DNA from: Artemisia argyi
Taxonomy: Eukaryota; Streptophyta; Magnoliopsida; Asterales; Asteraceae
Assembly: GCA_030686995.1 (NCBI GenBank)
Contig: JARVZY010002408.1
Coordinates: forward strand, 248,001 to 312,000
Direction of reading: 5' to 3'
DNA: 64,000 nucleotides
The translations under genes and the position numbers were made by a program. A model generated the notes under the pieces. The model worked only from the letters and a program-made list of their open reading frames with translations. It did not search any database and had not been told where the DNA came from. Every line of letters begins with the position of its first letter. The stretch's first letter is position 1. This document shows, in pieces, positions 33,044 to 43,622 of the stretch.

Positions 33044-33232
33044 CGAGGGGGAGTACACATCAAGGGGGAGATGTCTTCCCGTCAAATTTTCACGTTCGAA
33101 AAATTGTCGGCATAACCTTTTTGTTTCTACAAAAAGGGGGAGAAGTAAATATAAACTCACTAAAATACTTGTTTAAAAACAAATTTTTGAGTTAATGAGT
33201 TTAAGTTTTGTAATCATCAAAAAGGGGGAGAT
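33044..33232 (+). repeat. Multiple polypurine tracts of Sire-G
   Basis: Four GGGGGAG tracts occur within 190 bp (CGAGGGGGAGTACAC, AAGGGGGAGATG, AAAAAGGGGGAGAAG, AAAAAGGGGGAGAT), the last touching the LTR. Several tracts upstream of the LTR are a hallmark of Sireviruses. Confidence 0.85.
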
Positions 33233-34471
33233 TGTTGATATAAATAATGTTTAACAACGTTATTAATATTTCTCAATAAACCTATGTTTTGATAATCACA
33301 AAACTCAAATCAAATTAAGTCAAGATTAAGACGTAAACAAGTATTTGGTAACAAATATTTACCTCTACATCTAATATCACTTAAGGTATGCATAAACTAA
33401 GCATCTTATGCATTACATGATCAAATGAAACCTTGTCTTAAGACATAACATTTTATAAAATGATATTTACATTTTATATATTTGGTATTGTTATATTAAA
33501 CTACAAAGATATGATTTCAAATTTCCAACCAAAAAGGGCAAATTTTATCCAGAAAAACTTTTCCAACGTTCAGTAGGGCGGCCCCCTTAATTTTACTAGG
33601 CGGCCCCCTTAATCATTAAGGGGACCGCCCACTAATTAAGGGGACCGGCATGCTCCAGAACAGTATTTTCTTGCCCTTTAAATACTGGATCATTTCACAT
33701 ATTTTTCTTATCTTTTTGCACTAAAAACTTTCTGATCCAACCTCCATTTCTATATCAAAAATCCTTTGATCATATAACTCATAAGTCTTTATTTCCAAGT
33801 GATCCAAAGCTTCATCCACTCAAGTGCAAGAAGAAGAACACACCTCTACATCCATCTAATTGTAGTAGTGTTGTGATTAGCTATTTTCATATTGTAGTAG
33901 TGTTAGATATTTGTAAGAGTGTTGTGGGAATTTGTTGATTGTAGAAACTAGGTGTGTTGTAAAGTAGTTTAGTAGTTGTGACTTAGTTGTGCATAGAAGA
34001 AGGTGTGAAGTTGACAAGGTGTGAAGAAGGTGTGAAGTCTTGAAGAAGTTGTGAAGGTGTGAAGTCTTGAAGAAGTTGTGAGATTGGATCTAGCTATGAT
34101 TAGAACTCGACATTTAGCTTAGTGTCGTTAACTCGTGTAAGCCAAGGTGTGTAAGGTTTCTCCACCATAAGGAGTTTGTTGACATAGTGAAGAAAACTCT
34201 CGAGTGTTGTACTCGGGGAGTGGAGTAGGGCAAGGAAGGTGTCCTTGTAGCCGAACCACTATAAATTCGCGTGTTGTGGTTTGATCTTTCTAACTCTATC
34301 TTTTCTTCATTCTATTTCAATACTTTCATTATTAGATTAGAATTGCTTACATTGGTTGTTACTTGAATTCACTTGAGATCGAATCGAAAGTTTTTAATAA
34401 GCTACAAAATATTTTGGTAATAAATTTAAAAAGGACGTAAAACTATTCAACCCCCCTTCTAGTTTTCCACA
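33233..34471 (+). mobile_element. Sire-G 3' LTR (1.24 kb)
   Basis: It runs from TGTTGATATAAATAATG to TTTTCCACA. It contains the second CCCCTTAAT/ATTAAGGGG hairpin, a CTTTAAATACTGG promoter-like site (about 33677), and near the end ATTCAACCCCCCTTCTA, a familiar 3' LTR motif of plant Copia elements. Its right edge lies inside Gypsy-B RT, so this end is a genuine insertion boundary; the other LTR is absent. Confidence 0.85.
33573..33652. repeat. CCCCTTAAT/ATTAAGGGG hairpin, copy 2 (LTR)
   Basis: Same two-down, two-up arrangement as copy 1: GGGCGGCCCCCTTAATT, GGCGGCCCCCTTAATC, ATTAAGGGGACCGCCC, AATTAAGGGGACCGG. The sequences between units differ, which argues for conserved units rather than a recent duplication. 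Confidence 0.9.
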
Positions 34472-36187
34472 GTCATCAATGAATACAATAACGAATTTAT
34501 CCAAGTATGGCTTGCATACTCGGTTCATTAAATCCATGAACACTGCTAGTGCATTGGTAAGGCCAAATGGCATTACTTGAAATTCATAATGTCCGTACCG
34601 TGTTCGAAAAGCTGTCTTGGGAATGTCTTCTTCCCTGACTCTTAATTGATGATATCCTGATCTTAGATCGATTTTTGAGTAAACACTAGATCCTTGTAAT
34701 TTGTCAAATAGATCGTCGACCTTGGTAATGGATATCGATTCTTCACCGTGAGTTTGTTCAACTCCCTGTAATCGATACACATTCGGAACGTTCCATCTTT
34801 CTTTTTGACGAATAGGATTGGTGCTCCCCAAGGGAATGAGCTTGGTTGGATGAATCCTTTATCTGATAGTTCTTTCAACTGTTCAGATAATTCTTTCATT
34901 TCGAAGGGTGCTAATCGTTATGGTGCTTTTGAAACTGGTGCTGCTCCAGGCACTAAATCGATGCGAAATTCCACTTGACGGGTTGGTGGAATTCCAGGCA
35001 AGTCTTCAGGAAATACATCAGAAAATTCTTTTACAACTGGCACTTCATCAAGTTGTTTCTTATTTTCTTTTGTTTCTCCTCCCGTTACTTGAATTTGGAA
35101 TACATGGCATCCTTTGCTTATGTATTTCATTGTCTTGGCATACGAGATAATATTGAACGAAGTTTTAGGTTTATCACCTTGGATGATTAAGGTTTCACCG
35201 TTGAGTGGAATTTGAATGACTTTCTCGTCACAAATTATTCTGGCACGGTGTTTAGATAACCAATCCATACCAATGATGACATCAAAACTTCCCAATTGGA
35301 TGGGCATGAGATCGATGGGAAAAGATTTATTTAGAAAAGTCAAGGTGCAATTTTCGATTAGGGTATTGGTACTTAGGATATTTCCATCTGCTAATTCTAT
35401 GTCATAGATAGTATCTAGTTCTATAGGAGTAATATTTAGAATTGCGGCAAACGAAGTAGACACAAAACTTTTATCTGCTCCAGAATCAAATAATATCTTA
35501 GCATCTTGTTGATTTAATAGGAACGTACCCGTAACAACATCAGAATTCTGAGTTGTGTTTCCATCACCGAGTACATATGCTCTTCCTCGGGCAACATTAT
35601 TGGCATTCTTCGGACAGTGAGTTTTGTAATGTCCAACTTCACCACAACCATGGCACTTTACTGCTATCGGTTGTGTGTTGGCTCCATTTGGTCGACAGTC
35701 CTTTGTCATATGACCAATTCTTCTGCAGGTTCCACAAGTAGCCTTACATGATCCGGTATGATGCATGTTGCACTTGTTACATGGGGGTAGAGTTCCGGCA
35801 TAACCTTTACTTTCTGCAGGCACTGCTGCATAAGCTCTGGTGGCTTCTTGTCGATGATTCTGTTACTGATGATGATTACTACGGTTTTGTTGTTGATCTA
35901 TGTTGCGGTTGCTGCTTTGATTGTTGTTGTTGTAGCTTCTGTTACCACTGTAGTTGTTATTGTAGCTGCGGTTGTTGCCATTGTTGTTTCCACGGTTGTC
36001 AGCACTCCTCTTATGCTCATCGATCACGGAGGTAGAACCTCTTTTGATCACCCGGGTCAACAATCTCTGGGCAAGTCCCATGGCTTCTTCCACTGTCGGT
36101 GGGTTTGATGCGGTAACATTCCCTTCAATAGATGGTGGTAGTCCTTCCACAAATTTCTCCAATGCCTTTTCAACATCGGGTACTATT
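34472..36187 (-). pseudogene. Gypsy-B gag end, protease and N-terminal RT
   Basis: From 36187 leftward the minus frame has a gag segment (VEKALEKFVEGLPPSIEGNV, AQRLL, then an Asn-rich stretch), a stop near 35862, Cys-rich knuckles ([12 protein letters not shown] and [14 protein letters not shown]), protease ([24 protein letters not shown]) and the RT start ([20 protein letters not shown]). A TAA at 34918-34920 replaces a Tyr-like codon; RT continues ([29 protein letters not shown]), shifts frame near 34735, then gives [20 protein letters not shown] and FVIVFIDD before being cut by the Sire-G LTR. The catalytic DD pair is therefore the last part present. Style suggests a Tekay/Del chromovirus. 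Confidence 0.9.
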
Positions 36188-39100
36188 TGTAACAATTCGC
36201 AATTTCAGGTTAATTACTATTCCTGGAAAATTTAACTATTCACTTTTACTATTCATTTTTCCCGAAATTTTCCCGAAATTTGATTTTTATTTCTTGGCCT
36301 CGAGTGATAAATCATTTCCATGGCAAATTAAAAGTTTGACACTCATCAGATCATTTTCGTGAAAGTTATTAAGGAATTACATGGAATTACACGTTTTAGG
36401 GTAAAACGTCATTCAAAAATTCTACGCACAACGAAACTCGACTGCGTTAAGTGACCCCGCATCAGAAACATGTTTAGTACTCTCATGATTAATTAGAGAA
36501 TTTATCATAACTGAGAAAAACATGACCAAAATAAGCCTCGGCCGTGAGAAACATGAATTCTCGTTTTTAAGCACTTTTACTTAGCCGTAACCTTAGCCTA
36601 TACCTGCACCGCGTTTCTAAGACAATTTGAGTTTTTAACTTATTAGAAAAATTCAACATATTTTTCCCTCCTCCTTTGACCAAAAATCATTCCTTGATTT
36701 TATAAGTCATTCCTTGATTTTTAGGCTTACGGTTTTATGTCTAAAAGACATTTAATATCAACCGACACTAGACAGAGCCCAGCCTAGACATTATAAGTAA
36801 TTTTAAGTCATTAATATCCTATTAGAAAAGTTACATTTTACTTTTCTCAATTTTACGCAACTTTTGTACGTTTTACGTATTACGCGTTTTAGACCCGCGT
36901 TTCCAGTTTTAGCAGGGTTTGAGCAACCCAATAGAACCTACCACTCATTTTATATTTTATTATGGAGTATATTGACATGTTTAACAATACTTTCAAGTTC
37001 CATATTTTTACGACACCCGGTTTTACGTATCGTGACTTAACAACTTACGGTTAGCAATTTACGGAGTCAAAACTAACTACATAAGCTTGGATAAAATCAT
37101 CAAAAGTCCACACTTGTTCCCCAAGTATATGAACCGACCTTGGGGGGGGGGGAATTCAGCCCATAGGTGGCTTGATCTCATGCTAGGAAGCTTAGATTGC
37201 ATGCATGTGTCAAACTTGTTCACCAAGGGTTGACAAGTCAACATTGTAACCTCCTCATTTTTAGTATAAAAGAGAGCTCATTCTCTTCCTTTCTCCTTCA
37301 ATACCAACGACCCAAAACCATCCAAATACACCATTTTGATCATTGATCTTGCTCATTCAATCCATCACAAGTTCAAGTCATAGTTCCTAGTTGATCCTTA
37401 ACACCTTTCAACCATAAAACTCTATAAAATCACCACAAAAACTCATCAACTTTCCAAGTGTTCCTAGTGAAGATTTTTACTCAAGGTTGTTTTTATGTTA
37501 GATTAGTATTTATCAAAGGATTATAAGATAGGGTTTTTGGTATGGAAGCATGGCTATGGTTGGAAAGGTTTTGGAAGATTAAGTAGTGGTTCTTGGTTTT
37601 GATCTTGGTTCTAGTTAGTTTCTTCACAAGTTGTAAGCAAACCCTAACATACTCCTTGCTTAATTATCATTTTCATGCTCTTTGTGTTCCTTTCATGCTA
37701 TATATGTTCTTGTTATTGTGTTCATGATGTTTAAAAATGGATAAAACAAGTATTGGTATACATATGTTAACTTATGACAAGTAAACAAGTAAACTAGTGA
37801 CTTTTATGGAGAACCACGACCAAAATAATACAACTATGATATTTGACACTTACTTACTGTTAAATAGGACTTAACGAGGAAAACATAGCAATTTGAATCA
37901 CCCAAAACGAGTACCCGAGTCAAAAGTTATGACCATTTGAAGTTAGCAAAAACCAAAACGCCGAAACTGCCGATACCTACTGTTTTGCATTCTGCCATTT
38001 TTAAAGTCACCCTTCTGGTCTGATTCATCAAAAAGTTAAAACACAAAAGTTTTCCGGAATGACGTTTTCGTTCAGGAACAAAGAAGCTCGAGCCCTGAAA
38101 ACGCTTTCCGAGTGATATTTTCTTCAAATTCTTAACAGCCCATTTTTAGACCAAAGTCACTATATAATAGTTATGATTTACTAAGACCAAGAGGTCTAAT
38201 GACCTAAAGCCAAGACCACAACCATGGCTAAAGCCAAGGTTGAGTCTCAAGACCATGGTAACAATGACCAAGGTCACGGCAAAGCCACGGCTAAAGACCA
38301 TGTAACTTTTAAAGATCAAAACTTATATATATGTTATCAAATACTACAATAGTAGGGAGCCTCATGTGAGGAGTTCATTAAGTAAGCCGTCGAGATGAGT
38401 TGTGGATTTACGAATTAAATTGTCCTGGCTCCTCGAACGTTTACTCCATGACTTCTGAATTATGTCGGCCCGAACGGTAGTAAGAGATATACAAACTATA
38501 CATGTTTCATAGACCACTTATATTCAAAGACTTACACTATATACTAAGTACTACATCATGAACATTATGCAAGACATATATAGGCAATTCTTCGTATTCT
38601 TAGACGTTACTCCAAACCTAAGTCGCAACGTTCTATTATAGGCTGTTCTTAGAGACTTTCGCGATTGAGACTACCACTTTCATTTCTCATTACATAAGCT
38701 TAAGGTGAGTTCGTAGCCCCACTTTTCTCATTTACTTGTTTTAAACTCTTTTGGGGAGATACATGCTTAAACTACTTGCTTTCTCTTTTACTAAAGACAA
38801 TTTTACTCATATGCTATGCTATACTTTTATACTCTTAAACATGATGTGTAGTTTTATTACGCTATGTGCCTTAATGTGTGAAAACTATTCTATACGCTAT
38901 ATTCTTTAGCCACTGTTTAACTCCTGGATGGAGCCGATGGAGAGGTATTGATAGTACTATCGGGCTGACGCCCCCATCATTGCCATATATTCCTGGCCTT
39001 CGGTGAATATAATCCAGCTATGAAGCATTTGTGCTTATTCTTGTCAAGAGGTTCAGTAGGCAGTGATACTTTACATTAAGCGTGCATTTATTGTATACAC

Positions 39101-39569
39101 ATATATCGAAATCATACTATATGTTAGCAGTGGGTTGTGAACACACAGGTTGCAAGTCTCTTATGGCGGGAATTGCAACTGAGTGGATTCACGATGCCTT
39201 TGCTGTGCGAATATTCTTTTAAGGCTTTTCAACTGTTTTAAGACAAACTCTATGAACTCACCAACCATTGTGTTGACACTTTAGCATGTTTATCTCAGGT
39301 TAGTAAGGCGATAGCTAGTGCGTGGAACTTAGAGTCAAGCTGCGTATTCTGAAGACTTACGCTTTTTATCATTTACCATTCAAAACATTTTGTATACATT
39401 TATGTATCATACTTTGGAATCTCATGTTTGTAACTTTGAATTCATTAATCGAATGGTAACTTTTCAAAACGTCTCATTTAGAGTTCGTTTTCTGTAACTT
39501 GTACTTTGTATTATGAAGTAGCACCCTCAGTGACACAGTCTTCCGCTGCGGTATTTTGGGGGTGTTACA
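36188..39569 (+). mobile_element. LTR-H, 3.4 kb Gypsy LTR
   Basis: It runs from TGTAACAATTCGC to GGGGGTGTTACA and is followed by a primer-binding site, so it is a plus-strand 5' LTR. A TATAAAAG box is at 37265-37272. A block at 38350-38480 (GGAGCCTCATGTGAGGAGT, GGCCCGAACGGTA) is the inverse of motifs in the Gypsy-C LTR (14350-14660), so the two LTRs are related. A G-run of ten or so lies at about 37142-37151. Its flanks do not show a matching duplication. Confidence 0.8.
37265..37272 (+). promoter_or_regulatory. TATA box of LTR-H
   Basis: TATAAAAG followed by AGAGCTCATTC and a C/T-rich leader, about 1.1 kb into the LTR. Confidence 0.6.
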
Positions 39570-39572
39570 GAT

Positions 39573-39585
39573 TGGTACCAGAGCC
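39573..39585 (+). other. Primer-binding site of LTR-H
   Basis: TGGTACCAGAGCC resembles the initiator-Met tRNA complement TGGTATCAGAGC with one change. It lies three bases after the LTR end. Confidence 0.75.
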
Positions 39586-39694
39586 TTGGTTATAGAGAAC
39601 TTGGTTGCATTTAGTGCCTAGACTATAACTGCTATATACGTTAAGACTCTCCTCTTTATTTGCCTTACACACACTACATACACATATGCTTCAC
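39586..39694 (+). mobile_element. LTR-H leader remnant
   Basis: A short piece of 5' leader after the primer-binding site. It is joined to Gypsy-B gag sequence on the opposite strand at about 39695; no further LTR-H coding sequence is present. Confidence 0.5.
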
Positions 39695-40943
39695 GAGCTG
39701 CAGATATACCCTCAGCGATCATCCTTTTAACCTCAGTAGGTGTCATGATCACTTCCAGGTTGGAATTTTTGCTACTTGCATGCTCCATTTTTCTATTAAT
39801 AATACAAAAATATAGCTTTAGAATTTTAAACAAAAATTTTGTTTAAAGGATCTTGTGAAGTAGGGAAATGAATATTTATGAGTTCTAACAATAATTGGGC
39901 ACCATATGTAGTTTTTATTTCGATACAACAATCATAATTATTCCGATATGTTAGATGCATTATTAATACACATGAACAACCATAAGCATAAATTAACATT
40001 TTTATATAGTAATATCACAACCAACAGCATAACATTAATAACTTGATCAGTTGAGTTTTTATAACAAAACGATACAAGATTCTTTATTAATTGCAACATG
40101 CGATAGGCTTAGATGCCTTATTACTAATACAAATACTAACTGCCTCTAATGATTAGGTACATCCACATGTCCTCCCATCTCTAAAATCTGAGTTCGGAGA
40201 TCCTGCATCTCGGTATGGTGTTGAATCTACATATCTCCTACGAGGTTTTCCAATGTATCTGCTCTTCGATGTGCTAGCTGGGCTTCCCAAGTACGGTTCT
40301 GTCCCTCTCTTCGCAATGATATCACGAAAGAGCGTGTCTCGGAGATATCTGAATGTATCTGAGCTAAACCCTGCTGCAACTCTATCCTATTAGCTATAAG
40401 GTTATGTAAGGTATTGTGGATAGTATCCGAATGGTCAAATGATGAATAATCAATCATCTGAAGGAGTGAGTCTATCTGTTCTTCGTGATGCTCCAAACGC
40501 ATCACTACTACAGAAGGTGAAAGAGTAGGGATGATTTCCATCCTAGCACTCTTGCCAGTATGATAGATATGAGCTGGGGGAGTAAAACCAGGAGGATATG
40601 GTAATGATGGTGAAAGTGGATGAGTAGAATCGGAAATACGAAGTCGGCTGGATGCGGGTATATCTTCCTCAGGAATTTGTTCTCTATGGTGAAAAGTATA
40701 TGGATAAGTTTGGCTAAAAAGATTGAATAGATGGTCGGGTGCATATGAATCAAATTCATGATGTGGTAATGATATATGTGTTGGTAAAACCAAAACATCG
40801 GGATTTTCAGGCGTTGTTACAATTTCGTCTTGCTCGAATGGTTCTGTTTCTTGGGAAACAGCGTCAGGTACAAAGGTAGAACGAAAAACAGGCGAAGTAA
40901 CTGATGCGACGGAAATCTCAGAGTCGGAGTCTGATATACTCAT
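39695..40943 (-). pseudogene. Gypsy-B N-terminal ORF and gag start
   Basis: The ORF from 40943 (MSISDSDSEISVASVTSPVF at the start) is acidic and Pro-rich, then helical with coiled-coil potential (about residues 155-235, LEHHEEQIDSLLQMI and onward). A TAG at 40227-40229 interrupts it and the frame continues about 30 codons (IQHHTEMQDLRTQILEMGG). Further on, MTPTEVKRMIAEGISAAREA at about 39750 to 39690 resembles the conserved start of chromovirus gag. It is then cut by LTR-H leader sequence. The position, 230 bp downstream of the primer-binding site, fits the first ORF of the element. Confidence 0.7.
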
Positions 40944-41174
40944 ATTGAAATAATACTGTAATGATTCGTAAATAATGCAGAATAAGAATTTATTATCGTC
41001 AAAGAATACAAAATTCTAATATACCAAGATTAAAGTATCATAAACTTAATGATTAACTTACTGAGTATGGTAGCAAGCAGGCACGGCGGGCGAAAAATAA
41101 TATGGTGTAAATTTAATTTATTTGAAGGTGTGGTTATAGTTCAATGTTTGAAAACATTTGGTTCTCTATAACTA

Positions 41175-41188
41175 TGTCTCTGATGCCA
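41175..41188 (-). other. Primer-binding site of Gypsy-B
   Basis: Minus strand TGGCATCAGAGACA follows the LTR end GTTACA after three bases. It matches the initiator-Met tRNA complement at most positions. Confidence 0.8.
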
Positions 41189-42639
41189 TTTTGTAACACC
41201 CCCTAATTTGAAATGCGGCAGCGGAATAATAATTAGGGTGTTACGGTGAGGATCGAAGTCATAATGATAGAAAACGGATCGAAAGAGACGTTTTAAAATA
41301 TAAATTTATTAATTAAGATTCAAATACAAGAGGTCACTATCAGAGTATTATAATAAAAGTCTTGATGTTCTAAACTTAATCAAACATCATTTATTTTACA
41401 CCATTATTTAAACTAGACGAATACCCGTGCATAGCAACGGTTCCTAGCAGCAGATAATTAACGATTTGTGATATTGTGGTGAGTGTTTTGTGTAGAAACA
41501 ATTGTTTATATGTGTCAAATATGGATTTAAATGGAGGGTGGTGTTTCTTAGCTTTCCGATTACTTGCGGCCTTCATTACAATCAATCAAAATGAATTTTA
41601 GCGGTAAAGATGATATTTGTGAGTGAAAACATTTAATTAATCAGGTTTTTTCATAACTTTTTACGTTAAGAGTGAACACTTATTATTAATAGGGGTATGC
41701 TACATCCACAAAAAATCCTCACCCACTCGCTGACGTGTCAGCGGATGATTGGATTTTATTGGGATCCACAAAAGACTAATCACAACTTCGTATAAGATTG
41801 ATGATCACACAAGTTGATATACTCATACCAATAAATAAGAAGAAGAAAAATAGTTTGCGGCACACAATAACAAAAAGTGTCAAAACTAACTAAACATTCA
41901 CATTCATTTAACATCAAAAAATAAAAAATCAGACCTTGGAATCCAGTGAAGGTCGTCGAGCACATATGAAGGCATGAAGCTATCAAATTCATAAAACAAA
42001 AAAAATATGTAAATGAATTCTTGAGTGCAGCCCAACACTCGTTATCTTTGACCAAACCACAATGTTGCAGTTAATTTCAACATTTAATTTTTACCAAATT
42101 TTATGTTTTATCACATGATTTGACCATGTTTTATGTTTAAAAAAGGCATCTTATTTTTATCTAGAGATTCAAAATACAAGTAAACGTAATACTCCGTAGT
42201 TTAAAGGTCTTATTGAGGTTTTACACAAAAGTTTGTATTGGTGTATAAAATCATTTCAACCCCGATATTGAAAAAATGAACTTTAACTTAGGTAAAAAAA
42301 ATTATGTTATTGATTACTCTTTATTTGTACTCGACAAGTCAACTTTTCGTATTGACCAAACAACAAGCCAATTAAATCAGTCTATCTAAAGTTGTATACC
42401 TCGATCTTAACGTGACATACATGAAAATAAACTACTCTAACAACAAGATAAAATGGAAAGAAATATAGCCCTAAGCGAGAAGATTGGTAGTAGTAGTTCT
42501 GATTAGATAAAGAAGATTTCAAAATTTATATTAGTACAACCCCCTACCTAATCAACATATTTTTTGGAAAATTGAAGCTAAATTAACAAAATTAAAAATT
42601 AAAAGTAACAAAGAAAAAAAAAGGTAAAAAGTTGTTAAA

Positions 42640-42725
42640 TGTGGAGGCGATATCATCTCCTACATTTGAGCATCAAAACCTATCTCCTTTCTAGATCTCT
42701 TCAAATTCAAAACATCTGCAATCAC
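42640..42725 (-). pseudogene. Exon-like segment captured in the Helitron
   Basis: On the minus strand a TTGTGATTGCAG acceptor-like site precedes an open stretch reading DVLNLKRSRKEIGFDAQM and then a stop. I do not recognise the protein. A matching donor-like GTATGTTT occurs upstream at about 43220. The evidence is limited to splice-site-like borders and an open frame. Confidence 0.3.
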
Positions 42726-43552
42726 AATCCCACAAAATTAGCAAAAACAAGAATAATAATAATTTAATAAAACAAGATTCTAACGAAAATAAAGCAAAGA
42801 GATGCAGATTAGAAAAGTGAAAAGTAAGACTAGGAACGATTCATATGCTTAACTACCGGAGTATATTACTTTAATTCCCTTTTAAATTTGGTAAATAACT
42901 AAAAAAGGCGAATTAAACTCAAATTCCCTTTTAATGTACCGTAATTAGCACATGATTTATCGTACCCATCCAATTATCACACAAAACTATCATTCAATGT
43001 ACTCGGCTAGAAAATTAAATCACAAAGAATGTACACCCACAGCTTTAAACAACAAAAATATTTACACCAATGTATAAAGAACAAAAAACAAAAACCGAAA
43101 CAAAAAACACACCTTTTCAAAATAAAATCAGATTCACATGAATTTTAATAAAAAAACAAAACATTAACCTAAATAACAACACAAAAACATTAAAACCTTT
43201 AAAAAAACAGATCTAAACATACCTTCAGTTTTACAGTCAGGAGGGTAGCGGTACAATGCAGATTCCGTCAAAAGTCGCTTCGGTAGCAGCAGATCTGAAA
43301 AAAAATCAAAAGTGTTATAAAACTCAGATTTGTAAAAAATATATATATAGAAATCTATTAATAACAAAATTTCTTAACTTGAAAAATATATAGATCAACA
43401 AAAAGAAATCTTCAAAACTTGAAAATCAATAGATCTATAAAAAAGATACAACAAAAACCTTAGAACTCGAACATACATCAGATCGTAGGTAGTGAGGGTT
43501 TGGAGGTGGAGGGTGGGGTGAAGAGATTAAGATGGGTGATGTATCTAAGATG

Positions 43553-43622
43553 TGGTAGGCGGATGTGATTATGGTTTAGGGTGAGGTGAAAGTGTGGTAG
43601 GCGGATGTGATTATGGTTTAGG
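43553..43622. repeat. Tandem duplication in the Helitron 5' region
   Basis: Two copies of a roughly 35-bp unit containing GTGGTAGGCGGATGTGATTA followed by TGGTTTAGGG lie head to tail, just downstream (minus strand) of the TATA box. Confidence 0.85.

Noticed and set aside
35748..36035. Cys-rich plus-strand ORF resembling a small secreted protein
   Set aside because: It is the reverse strand of the Asn-rich gag tail of Gypsy-B (AAC/AAT codons read backwards), so it is a shadow.
36188..39694. LTR-H as a simple insertion into Gypsy-B gag
   Set aside because: The two flanks do not share a duplication, and roughly the middle of gag is missing between them, so a deletion or rearrangement is involved.
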